DNA of 64,000 nt, from positions 310,001 to 374,000 of the forward strand of contig NZ_JAOCAH010000003.1 in NCBI RefSeq assembly GCF_029839275.1. The letters run 5' to 3'. The DNA comes from Pseudomonas sp. GD03944 (GTDB lineage Bacteria > Pseudomonadota > Gammaproteobacteria > Pseudomonadales > Pseudomonadaceae). The notes under the pieces were generated by a model. That model was not told where the DNA came from. It saw only the letters and a program-made list of their open reading frames with translations, and did no database searches. The position numbers and the translations under genes are program-made. Of the stretch, positions 55,005 through 63,524 are shown one piece after another (position 1 is the first letter of the stretch; each line of letters begins with the position of its first letter).

Positions 55005-55032
55005 AAAAACGGCGCCCTGGGGCGCCGTTTTT
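55005..55032. terminator. Bidirectional terminator between chemoreceptor and fabB
   Basis: A 12-bp stem AAAAACGGCGCC/GGCGCCGTTTTT with loop CTGG ends in a T-run in both directions. Confidence 0.95.
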
Positions 55033-55049
55033 CGTTGCAGCGAGGGGGC

Positions 55050-56270
55050 TTACTTGCCAGCCCAGCGCTTCAGGACCAGGGTGGCGTTGGTGCCACCGAA
55101 GCCGAAGCTGTTGGACATGATGGTGTCCAGCTTGGCGTTCTCGCGGGTCTCGCGCAGGATCGGCAGGTCGGCGACTTCCGGGTCCAGCTCGTCGATGTTG
55201 GCCGAGGCGGTGATGAAGTTGCCTTCCATCATCAGCAGGCAATAGATCGCTTCGTGCACACCAGCAGCGCCCAGGCTGTGGCCCGACAGGCTCTTGGTGG
55301 AGCTGATGGCCGGGGCCTTGTCGCCGAACACTTCACGTACGCCGCGGATTTCCGCCACGTCGCCCACCGGGGTGGAGGTGCCGTGGGTGTTCAGGTAGTC
55401 GATCGGGGTGTCGACCGTGGAGAGCGCCTGCTGCATGCAGCGGATCGCGCCTTCGCCGCTCGGAGCGACCATGTCGTAACCATCGGAGGTGGCGCCGTAG
55501 CCGACGATTTCGGCGTAGATCTTGGCGCCGCGGGCGAGGGCGTGTTCCAGCTCCTCGACCACCACCATGCCGCCACCGCCGGCGATGACGAAACCGTCAC
55601 GCTTGGCGTCGTAGGCGCGGGAGGCCTTTTCCGGGGTTTCGTTGTATTCGGTGGACAGGGCGCCCATGGCGTCGAACAGGCAGCTCTGGCTCCAGTGCTC
55701 TTCTTCACCGCCGCCGGCGAAGACGATGTCCTGCTTGCCCAGCTGGATCTGCTCCATGGCCTGGCCGATGCAATGTGCGCTGGTGGCACAGGCCGAGGAG
55801 ATGGAGAAGTTGACGCCCTTGATCTTGAACGGCGTGGCCAGGCAGGCCGATACGGTGCTGCCCATGGTACGGGTCACGCGGTACGGGCCGACGCGCTTCA
55901 CGCCTTTTTCGCGCAGGGTGTCGATGGCTTCCATCTGGTTGACGGTGGAGGCACCACCGGAACCGGCGATCAGGCCGGTGCGCGGGTTGGAAATCTGCTC
56001 TTCGCTCAGGCCGGAATCCTTGATCGCCTGGTCCATTGCCAGGTAGGCGTAGGCCGCGGCATCGCCCATGAAGCGGAACAGTTTGCGGTCGATCAGCTCT
56101 TCCAGATTCAGGTCGACGGAGCCGGAGACATGGCTGCGCAGGCCCATTTCGGCGTATTCGGGATTGAAACGGATACCCGGACGACCTGCACGCAGGTTGG
56201 CCGAGACGGTTTCTTTGTCATTGCCCAGGCAGGAAACGATGCCCAGACCGGTGATCACGACGCGACGCAT
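55050..56270 (-). CDS. fabB: 3-oxoacyl-ACP synthase I
   Basis: KAS I of 406 residues elongates acyl-ACP and is required for unsaturated fatty acid synthesis after FabA. The catalytic Cys is C161 ([12 protein letters not shown]). The two His are in [11 protein letters not shown] and [12 protein letters not shown]. It lies 12 bp downstream of fabA in the conserved fabAB operon. In P. aeruginosa this operon is controlled by the TetR-type regulator DesT. Confidence 0.98.
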   Translation of the reverse strand: MRRVVITGLGIVSCLGNDKETVSANLRAGRPGIRFNPEYAEMGLRSHVSGSVDLNLEELIDRKLFRFMGDAAAYAYLAMDQAIKDSGLSEEQISNPRTGLIAGSGGASTVNQMEAIDTLREKGVKRVGPYRVTRTMGSTVSACLATPFKIKGVNFSISSACATSAHCIGQAMEQIQLGKQDIVFAGGGEEEHWSQSCLFDAMGALSTEYNETPEKASRAYDAKRDGFVIAGGGGMVVVEELEHALARGAKIYAEIVGYGATSDGYDMVAPSGEGAIRCMQQALSTVDTPIDYLNTHGTSTPVGDVAEIRGVREVFGDKAPAISSTKSLSGHSLGAAGVHEAIYCLLMMEGNFITASANIDELDPEVADLPILRETRENAKLDTIMSNSFGFGGTNATLVLKRWAGK

Positions 56271-56282
56271 GGAAAAGGTCCT

Positions 56283-56798
56283 TTAGAAACTGTCGGTGGA
56301 GGTGAACAGGCCGACGCGCAAGCCTTCGGCGCTGTAGATCTCGCGGCCATCAACGCTGACGGTGCCATCGGCGATGGCCAGGATCAGGGAACGGGTGATG
56401 GTGCGTTTGATCTGGATGTTATAGGTGACGGTCTTGGCCGTCGGCAGCACTTGGCCGAAAAACTTCACTTCGCCCGAACCGAGGGCACGGCCGCGACCGG
56501 GGTTGCCCTGCCAGCCGAGGAAAAAACCAACCAGTTGCCACATGGCGTCGAGGCCCAGGCAGCCTGGCATGACTGGGTCGCCTTCGAAGTGGCAACCGAA
56601 GAACCAGAGGTCCGGATTGATGTCGAGCTCTGCGACGATCTCGCCCTTGCCGTACTTGCCGCCGGTGTCGCTGATGTGGGTGATCCGATCGATCATCAGC
56701 ATGTTCGGTGCGGGCAGTTGCGCATTACCTGGGCCGAACAGTTCGCCGCGGCTGCAGCGCAACAGATCTTCCCGGGTGAAGGCGTTTTGTTTGGTCAT
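56283..56798 (-). CDS. fabA: 3-hydroxydecanoyl-ACP dehydratase/isomerase
   Basis: FabA of 171 residues dehydrates 3-hydroxydecanoyl-ACP and isomerises trans-2- to cis-3-decenoyl-ACP, the branch point to unsaturated fatty acids. The active-site pair H70 ([14 protein letters not shown]) and D84 (GLDAMWQL) are at the canonical positions. It is the first gene of fabAB. A palindrome upstream may be its operator. Confidence 0.98.
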   Translation of the reverse strand: MTKQNAFTREDLLRCSRGELFGPGNAQLPAPNMLMIDRITHISDTGGKYGKGEIVAELDINPDLWFFGCHFEGDPVMPGCLGLDAMWQLVGFFLGWQGNPGRGRALGSGEVKFFGQVLPTAKTVTYNIQIKRTITRSLILAIADGTVSVDGREIYSAEGLRVGLFTSTDSF

Positions 56799-56923
56799 GC
56801 GAGCTCCTCAATAATCCCCACGCGTCAAGGCTGGGCGAATCGTCCTGGCTGGCCGCGCACCCCGTGCGCCTGCCAGCAGCCTAGTCATAGACTATTGCGT
56901 TGTGGTGAAAGTCACAGTGCGTT

Positions 56924-56939
56924 GAGTACAGTTGTACTC
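56924..56939. promoter_or_regulatory. 16-bp palindrome upstream of fabA
   Basis: GAGTACA-GT-TGTACTC is a perfect palindrome 126 bp before the fabA start, in the 189-bp gap after the hybrid kinase gene. The position and TetR-like symmetry fit an operator. DesT control of fabAB is known in P. aeruginosa, but I cannot confirm this is its site. Confidence 0.45.
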
Positions 56940-56987
56940 CGGTCCTGAGTTCTTGTCACAGGCCATGGGTCGGCGGCCTGATGGTTA

Positions 56988-58931
56988 CTAGCCTGCATGA
57001 CTTCCAGGCTCATGACCACCCGTCGATGGTCGATGGGCCAGCCAGCGTTGTAACACGCCTTGTAGATCCGCTCGTTTGAACGGCTTGGCCAGGTAATCGT
57101 TCATTCCGGCCTGCAGACAGGCTTCGCGGTCGCCCTGCAGAGCGTTGGCGGTGAGGGCGATGATCGGCACGTCCGCACGGCCTGGCAGCCGGCGGATCTG
57201 TCGGGTCGCCTCGTAGCCGTCCATGACCGGCAGCCGGCAGTCCATGAGGATGGCGGCGAACGCCCGCTGCTCGGCGCTGTGCACCGCCTGGGCGCCATCG
57301 CCGACCAGACTGACCCGGTAGCCGAGGCTGCGCAGCATGGCTTCGATCACGGTCTGGTTGACCGGGTTGTCTTCCACCAGCAGGACGTCCTGCCCCTGGC
57401 CCTGGACATTCTCCGGCGGCTGTTCGGTGGTCGCCGCCTGGCGCTGGCGGGAAAACGGCAGAGGAATTTCCAGGGTAAACACCGAGCCGCGGCCTTCCTG
57501 GCTTTCGGCGCGCAGGGTGCCGCCCATGCGTTCGGCCAGGGTGCGGGCGATGGGCAGGCCCAGGCCGGTGCCGCCATAGCGCCGGGAAATGGACGTGTCG
57601 GCCTGCTGGAAGGCGTCGAACATGCGCTCCAGACGTTCATGGGAAATGCCGATGCCGCTGTCGTGCACCGAGCAGGTCAGCCACAGCACCTGGTCGTCCA
57701 GCGCCTGCCAGTGGGTCTCGACGCGGATGCTGCCTTCCTCGGTGAACTTCAGGGCGTTGCCGATCAGGTTGACCAGGATCTGCCGGATGCGTGTCGGGTC
57801 GCCCTGGGTCTCGAGGCCCTCCAGGCCTTCCTGAATCTCCAGGTGCAGGTCCAGGCCACGCTGCTGGGCGCTGTGCTGGAACACCTGAATCGACCCCCGG
57901 ATCAGCTCCGGCAAGTTGAATGGAATGCGCTCCAGCTCCAGGGCGCCGCGCTCGATGCGCGAGAAGTCGAGGATGTCGTTGATCACCTTCAGCAGGTGCT
58001 CGGTGGATTCCGCCGCCAGAGCTGCGTATTCCGCCTGTTCCTGGGTCATCTCGGTGGTTTCCAGCAGTTGCAGCATGCCCAGCACGCCATTCATGGGGGT
58101 GCGCAGCTCGTGGCTCATCATCGCCAGGAAGTCGGACTTGGCCCGGTTGGCCAGCTCCGACTCTTCCCGTGCCTTGATCAGCAGCGCCATGGCCTGCTGC
58201 TGTTCCTGGCTGGCCCGTTCCAGGCCCCGGGCCAGTTCATTGATGTGCCGGGCCAGGGCGCCCAGTTCACCGTCGCCGGGCTGGGGCAGGGTGGTCTGGT
58301 AGTCGCCGGCCTGGATCGCGGTCACCGCCTCGCTCATGGCGCTCAGGGGTTTCGACAGGCCCCGGGCCAGACTGCGTGCGAGGAGGAAGGTCAGCACCAG
58401 GGCGAACAGCGCCAGCACCGTGGCCTTGAGCAGAATCACCTGCTGCTGTTCGTCGAAGGCGTCGTCGGACATGCCGACCACTACTCGTCCCAGGTAGTCA
58501 TCTATAGGACGTTGCAGGGGCGAGGTGCCTTGTTCGACCAGGGCGTTGGCCAGTTCGATGCGTTGCAGGTGAATCGGCGCCTGAAAGATGTCGACCTGGC
58601 TGCTGCTCAGGCTGCGGCCATAAGGCTGCTCGACATACACCAGGATATTGTCGGCGCGGTCGCGCACCTCGAGAAAACGCACATGGGGCGTTTTCAGGGT
58701 GGCCTGCAGCAGGGTGTCGAGCATTTCCAGGTTGCCGGAAATGACGCCGTACTCGGTGGCCGGTGCCAACTGGCTAGCGATCAGCTGGCCGGTGTGGTTG
58801 AGCTCCTGGCGCAGGTCCTGCAGGCGGGAGAAGGTGAAGAAACCGGTGAGCAGCAGGGTGAGCAGCAGCGCCGGGCCGACACTGATCAGTTGCGTGCGGG
58901 TATGGATGTCCCAACCTTTGCGCAGGATCAT
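56988..58931 (-). CDS. Hybrid sensor histidine kinase (PA1611-like)
   Basis: This 647-residue kinase has TM1 (about 14-36), a periplasmic domain (about 37-165), TM2 (about 167-190), HAMP, and HisKA with H274 (MMSHELRTPMNG). The HATPase has the N-box NLIGNALKFTEEG and RRYGGTGLGLPIA. The receiver has D564 (AILMDCRLPVMDGYE). There is no Hpt domain, so phosphate must go to a separate Hpt protein. From memory, P. aeruginosa PA1611, next to fabA, signals through HptB and binds RetS. The same role is inferred by position and architecture. Confidence 0.92.
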   Translation of the reverse strand: MILRKGWDIHTRTQLISVGPALLLTLLLTGFFTFSRLQDLRQELNHTGQLIASQLAPATEYGVISGNLEMLDTLLQATLKTPHVRFLEVRDRADNILVYVEQPYGRSLSSSQVDIFQAPIHLQRIELANALVEQGTSPLQRPIDDYLGRVVVGMSDDAFDEQQQVILLKATVLALFALVLTFLLARSLARGLSKPLSAMSEAVTAIQAGDYQTTLPQPGDGELGALARHINELARGLERASQEQQQAMALLIKAREESELANRAKSDFLAMMSHELRTPMNGVLGMLQLLETTEMTQEQAEYAALAAESTEHLLKVINDILDFSRIERGALELERIPFNLPELIRGSIQVFQHSAQQRGLDLHLEIQEGLEGLETQGDPTRIRQILVNLIGNALKFTEEGSIRVETHWQALDDQVLWLTCSVHDSGIGISHERLERMFDAFQQADTSISRRYGGTGLGLPIARTLAERMGGTLRAESQEGRGSVFTLEIPLPFSRQRQAATTEQPPENVQGQGQDVLLVEDNPVNQTVIEAMLRSLGYRVSLVGDGAQAVHSAEQRAFAAILMDCRLPVMDGYEATRQIRRLPGRADVPIIALTANALQGDREACLQAGMNDYLAKPFKRADLQGVLQRWLAHRPSTGGHEPGSHAG

Positions 58932-59025
58932 CGGTGGGCTCCTTCAGCCTGTGGTCCGCCAGCGAGGATGCCGCGGGCGGTGCCCGGGGCTTCGATCTGG
59001 AAAGGGTAGAAGAAGAAAGGACACC

Positions 59026-59289
59026 ATGAGCCTTGCGCAACGCGCTTCGATGAGAAGGGCTGTCTCATTCTGTAATGCAGGCTCCGTACGCTGGGAGAGC
59101 AGGCGAATGATGGCGCGCAAACGGGGTCATGTGGCGGTCTTGTTCGTCCTGGCGGTGCTGCATGTTAACCGAGCCGCCCGGCTTTTCCAGCCAAGGGCGC
59201 GGACGGGATGCGATTTATGCCAACCGGCTCCGTTCTCGGGAGTCCGGTTTAAAGCTGGCCGCTTCACCGTCGCTCCGTATAATGCGTGA
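59026..59289 (+). CDS. Possible small protein upstream of gpsA
   Basis: The only candidate gene in the 394-bp gap 58932-59325 is an 87-codon frame with AAAGGA six bases before its ATG. Its product is basic, with one hydrophobic stretch (HVAVLFVLAVLHV, near residues 35-47). Composition is not strongly coding-like, and the frame runs into the gpsA -10 region. It may be spurious; no family is recognised. Confidence 0.2.
   Translation: MSLAQRASMRRAVSFCNAGSVRWESRRMMARKRGHVAVLFVLAVLHVNRAARLFQPRARTGCDLCQPAPFSGVRFKAGRFTVAPYNA
59278..59283 (+). promoter_or_regulatory. Consensus -10 element before gpsA
   Basis: TATAAT lies 42 bp upstream of the gpsA ATG. The -35 17 bp before it (CTGGCC) is poor, so an activator or extended contacts may be needed. 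Confidence 0.5.
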
Positions 59290-59325
59290 AGAACGCCATC
59301 GCAGATGGCTCACTACGGATTGACC

Positions 59326-60348
59326 ATGACTCAGCAGCAACCTATCGCTGTCCTCGGTGGCGGCAGCTTCGGTACCGCCATCTCCAACCTGCTGGCCGAA
59401 AACGGCCAGCGCGTCCTGCACTGGATGCGCGACCCGGAACAGGCCCAGGCCATTCGCACCACCCGCGAGAACCCGCGCTACCTGAAAGGGGTGAAGATCC
59501 ACCCGGCGGTCGAGCCGCTGACCGACCTGGCCCTGGCCATCGACAGCTGCCAGCTGATCTTCGTGGCCTTGCCTTCCAGTGCCCTGCGCCAGGCACTGAG
59601 CCCGGTGGCCGGGCAACTCGCCGGCAAGCTGCTGGTCAGCACCACCAAGGGCATCGAGGCGCAGAGCTTCAAGCTCATGAGCGAAATCCTCCAGGACATC
59701 GCCCCCGAGGCGCGGATCGGCGTGCTGTCCGGCCCGAACCTGGCCCGGGAAGTCGCCGACCATGCGTTGACCGCCACGGTCATCGCCAGCGAAGACGAGG
59801 CCCTCTGTCAGGCGGTCCAGGCCGCGCTGCACGGCCGTACGTTCCGGGTCTATGCCAGTGGCGACCGTTTCGGCGTCGAACTGGGCGGCGCGTTGAAGAA
59901 CGTCTACGCGATCATGGCCGGCATGGCCGCCGCCCTGGGCATGGGGGAAAACACCCGCAGCATGCTGATCACCCGCGCGCTGGCGGAAATGACCCGCTTT
60001 GCCGTGCATCTGGGGGCCAATCCCATGACCTTCCTTGGCCTGGCCGGCGTGGGCGACCTGATCGTCACCTGCTCCTCGCCCAAGAGCCGCAACTACCAGG
60101 TGGGCTTCGCCCTGGGCGAAGGCCTGAGCCTGGACGAAGCGGTCCAGCGCCTGGGCGAGGTCGCCGAAGGGGTCAACACCATCAAGGTGCTCAAGGCCAA
60201 GGCCGAGGAACTGCAGGTCTACATGCCGCTGGTCACCGGCCTGCACGCGATCATCTTCGAGGGGCGCACCCTGGAGCAGGTGATCGGGGCGCTGATGAAG
60301 GGCGAGCCGAAGACCGACGTCGATTTCATTCCAACCACGGGTTTCTGA
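59326..60348 (+). CDS. gpsA: Glycerol-3-phosphate dehydrogenase [NAD(P)+]
   Basis: This 340-residue enzyme reduces dihydroxyacetone phosphate to sn-glycerol-3-phosphate for phospholipid synthesis. It shows the Rossmann loop [35 protein letters not shown] and the catalytic lysine region [15 protein letters not shown]. The start at 59326 matches family length; ATG 59305 would add seven residues. The DUF4389 and sixA genes follow at 27 and 10 bp, forming a likely three-gene operon. Confidence 0.97.
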   Translation: MTQQQPIAVLGGGSFGTAISNLLAENGQRVLHWMRDPEQAQAIRTTRENPRYLKGVKIHPAVEPLTDLALAIDSCQLIFVALPSSALRQALSPVAGQLAGKLLVSTTKGIEAQSFKLMSEILQDIAPEARIGVLSGPNLAREVADHALTATVIASEDEALCQAVQAALHGRTFRVYASGDRFGVELGGALKNVYAIMAGMAAALGMGENTRSMLITRALAEMTRFAVHLGANPMTFLGLAGVGDLIVTCSSPKSRNYQVGFALGEGLSLDEAVQRLGEVAEGVNTIKVLKAKAEELQVYMPLVTGLHAIIFEGRTLEQVIGALMKGEPKTDVDFIPTTGF

Positions 60349-60375
60349 CCCGCGACCGTAGAAAGGGAGAACGCC

Positions 60376-60723
60376 ATGAGTGACGAAAAACAAGACCAGG
60401 AACGCGAGTCGATTCTGCTGCGGGTGCTCTGGATGCTGATATTCCTGATCGTCTGGCAGCTGGCCGAGCTGGTGCTGGGCGCCGTGGTGCTGCTGCAGCT
60501 GGGCTACCGCCTGTTCTACGGGGCGCCGAGCGCCAGCCTGCTGGGTTTCGGTGACAGCCTGAGCCAGTACCTGGCGCAGATCGGCCGCTTCGGCACCTTC
60601 AATACCGAAGAAAAGCCCTGGCCGTTCGCCGATTGGCCGACGCCGCAGGCCCCGCAAGGCGAGGCGCCGCACAGCATTCCGCCCGCCGCTCACCCGGTGC
60701 GCGACGAAGAACCGAAGCTGTGA
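60376..60723 (+). CDS. DUF4389 small membrane protein
   Basis: This 115-residue protein has one long or two short hydrophobic segments (about 17-45, LWMLIFLIVWQLAELVLGAVVLLQL), followed by the DUF4389-type RLFYGAPSASLLGFGDSLSQYL and a Pro-rich acidic tail. Function is unknown. AAGGGAGA precedes the ATG. It sits between gpsA and sixA with short gaps, as I recall it does in other pseudomonads. Confidence 0.9.
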   Translation: MSDEKQDQERESILLRVLWMLIFLIVWQLAELVLGAVVLLQLGYRLFYGAPSASLLGFGDSLSQYLAQIGRFGTFNTEEKPWPFADWPTPQAPQGEAPHSIPPAAHPVRDEEPKL

Positions 60724-60733
60724 GGGCAGGGCG

Positions 60734-61198
60734 ATGAGACTCTGGTTGTTGCGCCATGGACAGGCCGAACCCCGCGCCCGCAGCGATGCCGAGCGGGCCC
60801 TGACCGCCCACGGGCGCGACGAGGTGCGCCAGGCGGCGGTCCAGTTGCAGGGACGGCCGCTGAGCGGGATTCTCGCCAGCCCCTATGTGCGGGCCCAGCA
60901 GACCGCCGAGCTGGTGCGCGAGGTCGTGGGCTTCAGCGGAGCCATCCAGACAGTGCCCTGGCTGACCCCGGAAAGCGACCTGCGCGAAGCCCTGGTCGAG
61001 CTGGATGCCTGCGCCGAGGGCGAATGGCTGCTGGTCACCCACCAGCCGCTGGTGGGCGCCCTGGGCGGCTTGCTGATCCACGGCCACCGTCAGCAACCCT
61101 TGCCGATGCACACGGCCAGCCTGGCTGAACTCGAGGGCGAGGTGCTGGCGGCCGGCACCCTGGAACTGCTGGCGCTGGTCCATCCCGGGCAGGGGTGA
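60734..61198 (+). CDS. sixA: Phosphohistidine phosphatase SixA
   Basis: This 154-residue protein is from the histidine-phosphatase superfamily. H8 in LLRHGQAEPR is the phosphate acceptor, and the second His lies in LLVTHQPLVGAL. SixA removes phosphate from Hpt domains (ArcB in E. coli) and also acts on phosphotransferase proteins. It is the third gene after gpsA and DUF4389. The Hpt-less hybrid kinase lies 1.8 kb upstream on the other strand. Confidence 0.93.
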   Translation: MRLWLLRHGQAEPRARSDAERALTAHGRDEVRQAAVQLQGRPLSGILASPYVRAQQTAELVREVVGFSGAIQTVPWLTPESDLREALVELDACAEGEWLLVTHQPLVGALGGLLIHGHRQQPLPMHTASLAELEGEVLAAGTLELLALVHPGQG

Positions 61199-61258
61199 GG
61201 CTGCACTACACACCGAAACATTTCTCCACTTGCGGGGCGCCTTTGTGCGTGGAATAGT

Positions 61259-61280
61259 CAACCAAGCAATTGCTTGGTTG
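61259..61280. promoter_or_regulatory. 22-bp perfect palindrome before the acyl-CoA ligase gene
   Basis: CAACCAAGCAA is followed directly by its exact reverse complement TTGCTTGGTTG. It lies 31 bp before the GTG start, where a promoter start site should be. This is the form of a TetR-family operator in fatty acid catabolism, and the regulator is probably repressive. Which TetR protein binds is unknown. Confidence 0.7.
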
Positions 61281-61290
61281 GCTCCACAAA

Positions 61291-61298
61291 AACAACAA
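61291..61298 (+). promoter_or_regulatory. Crc/Hfq-type A-rich motif at the acyl-CoA ligase start
   Basis: AACAACAA fits the AAnAAnAA catabolite-repression motif bound by Hfq with Crc in Pseudomonas mRNAs. It directly abuts the Shine-Dalgarno AGGAGG, so binding would block translation. Confidence 0.6.
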
Positions 61299-61311
61299 AG
61301 GAGGAAACCCC

Positions 61312-62979
61312 GTGGCCGATGCTATCCGTTTGCCGCTGGACGTGTTTTACGAGCGAGAAGCGCGTCATCCGAACAAGATCTACATGGTTCAGCCCCTGCC
61401 CGGTGGGCAGTTGCAGGAGCTGAACTGGGGCGATGTAGGTGAACAGGCACGGCGGGCGGCCAACTGGCTGCGCAGCCAGGAGCTGCCGCAAGGCAGCCGC
61501 ATTGCGATCATTTCCAAGAACTGTGCGCACTGGATCGTCGCCGACCTGGCGATCTGGATGGCCGGGCACGTGTCCGTGCCGCTCTATCCCAACCTCACCG
61601 CCGAATCCGTCAGCCAGGTGCTGACCCATTCCGAGGCGGCCCTGGCGTTCATCGGCAAGCTGGACGACTGGCCGGGCATGGCCGGCGGCGTGCCGCAGAA
61701 CGTACCGACCATCGGCCTGCCACTGCGCCCCGAGGGCAGCTTCACCTACACCTGGGATGACCTGCAGGGCTGCGCGCCGATCCAGGACTCGCCACGGCCC
61801 GGCGCCGACCAGTTGTCGACCATTATCTACACCTCGGGCACCACCGGTGCGCCGAAAGGGGTGATGCACAACTTCAGCAATTTCGGTTTCGCCGCCGGGC
61901 ATGCCGTGCAGCTGTTCGGCGTCAACGAAAGCGACCGTGTGCTGTCGTACCTGCCGTTGTGCCACGTGGCGGAGCGCATGTTCGTCGAGATGGCTTCGCT
62001 CTATGGCGGCCAGACGGTGTACTTCGCCGAGAGCCTGGACACCTTCCTCGAAGACCTCAAGCGCGCCCGGCCGACCGTGATGTTCGGCGTGCCGCGGATC
62101 TGGACCAAGTTCCAGATGGGCGTCTACAGCAAGATGCCGGCGCAGAAGCTCGACCGCCTGCTCAGGCTACCGTTCATTGGCCGCATCGTCGGGCGCAAGG
62201 TCCTGGCCGGGCTGGGCCTGGACGCCATCCGCTACGCGCTGTCCGGTGCCGCGCCGGTGCCGGAAACCCTGCTCAACTGGTACCGCCGCCTGGGCATGGA
62301 CATCCAGGAGGTCTATGGCATGACCGAGAACTGCGGGTATTCCCACGTGTGCCGGCCGGGGCGCTTCCGCCAGGGCTGGATCGGCCAGAACAGCCCGGGC
62401 GTCGAGGTGCGTATCGCCGAGGACGGTGAGGTCCAGGTGCGCAGCGGGGCGACCATGCAGGGCTACTTCAAGGACCCGGTGAAGACGGCCGAGACCATTA
62501 CCGAGGACGGCTTCCTGCGTACCGGCGACAAGGGCGAGCAGGACGCCGAAGGCAACCTGCGCCTGACCGGGCGCATCAAGGAAATCTTCAAGACCAGCAA
62601 GGGCAAGTACGTGGCTCCCGCGCCCATCGAGAACCGCATCGGCGAGCATTCGCGCATCGAGCAGGTGTGCGTGGTCGGTGACGGCCTGCCGCAGCCCATG
62701 GCGCTGTGCGTGCTGTCGGACGTGGGCCGCCAGGAGGCCGCCAACGGCACCCGCGGCGAGCTGGAAAGCAGCCTGCGCACGCTGCTCGACGAGGTCAATG
62801 GCAACCTCGACAAGCACGAACGCCTGCAAGGCCTGGTGCTGGTCAAGGAAGTCTGGGCGGTGGACAACGGTTTCCTCACGCCAACCCTGAAGATCAAGCG
62901 TAATGTGGTGGAAAGCACCTACGGATCGCGCTTCGTCGAATGGGGCCAGCGCGGCGAAGCGGTGCTCTGGCACGATTGA
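61312..62979 (+). CDS. AMP-binding acyl-CoA ligase
   Basis: This 555-residue adenylate-forming enzyme resembles long-chain acyl-CoA synthetases. The phosphate loop is YTSGTTGAPKGVMHN. EVYGMTENCGYSH is the acyl-adenylate motif. RTGDKGEQDAEGNLRLTGR and KEIFKTSKGKYVAP hold the hinge and FACS-type residues. The start is GTG 61312 with AGGAGG upstream; ATG 61270 lies inside the palindrome and gives an odd extension. It is followed 48 bp later by a thioesterase gene. The exact acyl substrate is unknown. Confidence 0.92.
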   Translation: MADAIRLPLDVFYEREARHPNKIYMVQPLPGGQLQELNWGDVGEQARRAANWLRSQELPQGSRIAIISKNCAHWIVADLAIWMAGHVSVPLYPNLTAESVSQVLTHSEAALAFIGKLDDWPGMAGGVPQNVPTIGLPLRPEGSFTYTWDDLQGCAPIQDSPRPGADQLSTIIYTSGTTGAPKGVMHNFSNFGFAAGHAVQLFGVNESDRVLSYLPLCHVAERMFVEMASLYGGQTVYFAESLDTFLEDLKRARPTVMFGVPRIWTKFQMGVYSKMPAQKLDRLLRLPFIGRIVGRKVLAGLGLDAIRYALSGAAPVPETLLNWYRRLGMDIQEVYGMTENCGYSHVCRPGRFRQGWIGQNSPGVEVRIAEDGEVQVRSGATMQGYFKDPVKTAETITEDGFLRTGDKGEQDAEGNLRLTGRIKEIFKTSKGKYVAPAPIENRIGEHSRIEQVCVVGDGLPQPMALCVLSDVGRQEAANGTRGELESSLRTLLDEVNGNLDKHERLQGLVLVKEVWAVDNGFLTPTLKIKRNVVESTYGSRFVEWGQRGEAVLWHD

Positions 62980-63027
62980 TCGGCCGGCGGGCGCTCTCGC
63001 GTCCGCCCTCTGCAGAGGAACCTGTTC

Positions 63028-63471
63028 ATGAGCCTGTGGCGACAGACCCCGGATATCGGGCGCCTTAACGAGATGTTGAAGAACACCATCGGCGAACAGC
63101 TGGACATCCGTTTCGAGTCGTTCGACGACGATTCGCTGACGGCCAGCATGGTGGTCGATGCGCGTACCCATCAGCCCTATGGCCTGCTGCACGGCGGGGC
63201 ATCGGTGGTGCTGGCCGAGACCCTGGGCTCCACGGCCAGCTTCCTCTGCCTCGACAGCAGCCGCTTCTACTGCGTCGGCCTGGAGGTCAATGCCAACCAC
63301 CTGCGCGGCCTGCGCAGCGGGCGGGTGACCGCCGTGGCGCGGGCGGTGCACCTGGGGCGCACCACCCACGTGTGGGACATCCGCCTGAGCGGTGACGATG
63401 GCAAGGCCAGCTGCATTTCGCGGCTGACCATGGCCATCGTGCCCCTGGGCGAACAACCGCCGAAGGGCTGA
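63028..63471 (+). CDS. Hotdog-fold thioesterase (EntH/YdiI-like)
   Basis: This 147-residue acyl-CoA thioesterase has the YGLLHGGASVVLAETLGSTAS helix, whose Glu is the catalytic base in YdiI/EntH-type enzymes, and the CVGLEVNANHLRGLRSG strand. AGAGGAAC precedes the ATG. It is probably co-transcribed with the acyl-CoA ligase, forming a make-and-break acyl-CoA pair. Confidence 0.92.
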   Translation: MSLWRQTPDIGRLNEMLKNTIGEQLDIRFESFDDDSLTASMVVDARTHQPYGLLHGGASVVLAETLGSTASFLCLDSSRFYCVGLEVNANHLRGLRSGRVTAVARAVHLGRTTHVWDIRLSGDDGKASCISRLTMAIVPLGEQPPKG

Positions 63472-63524
63472 CGCCTGCAATTTTATCCAAGCCGTTCCCG
63501 GCGCCGCTCGCTAGACTGGCGCCC

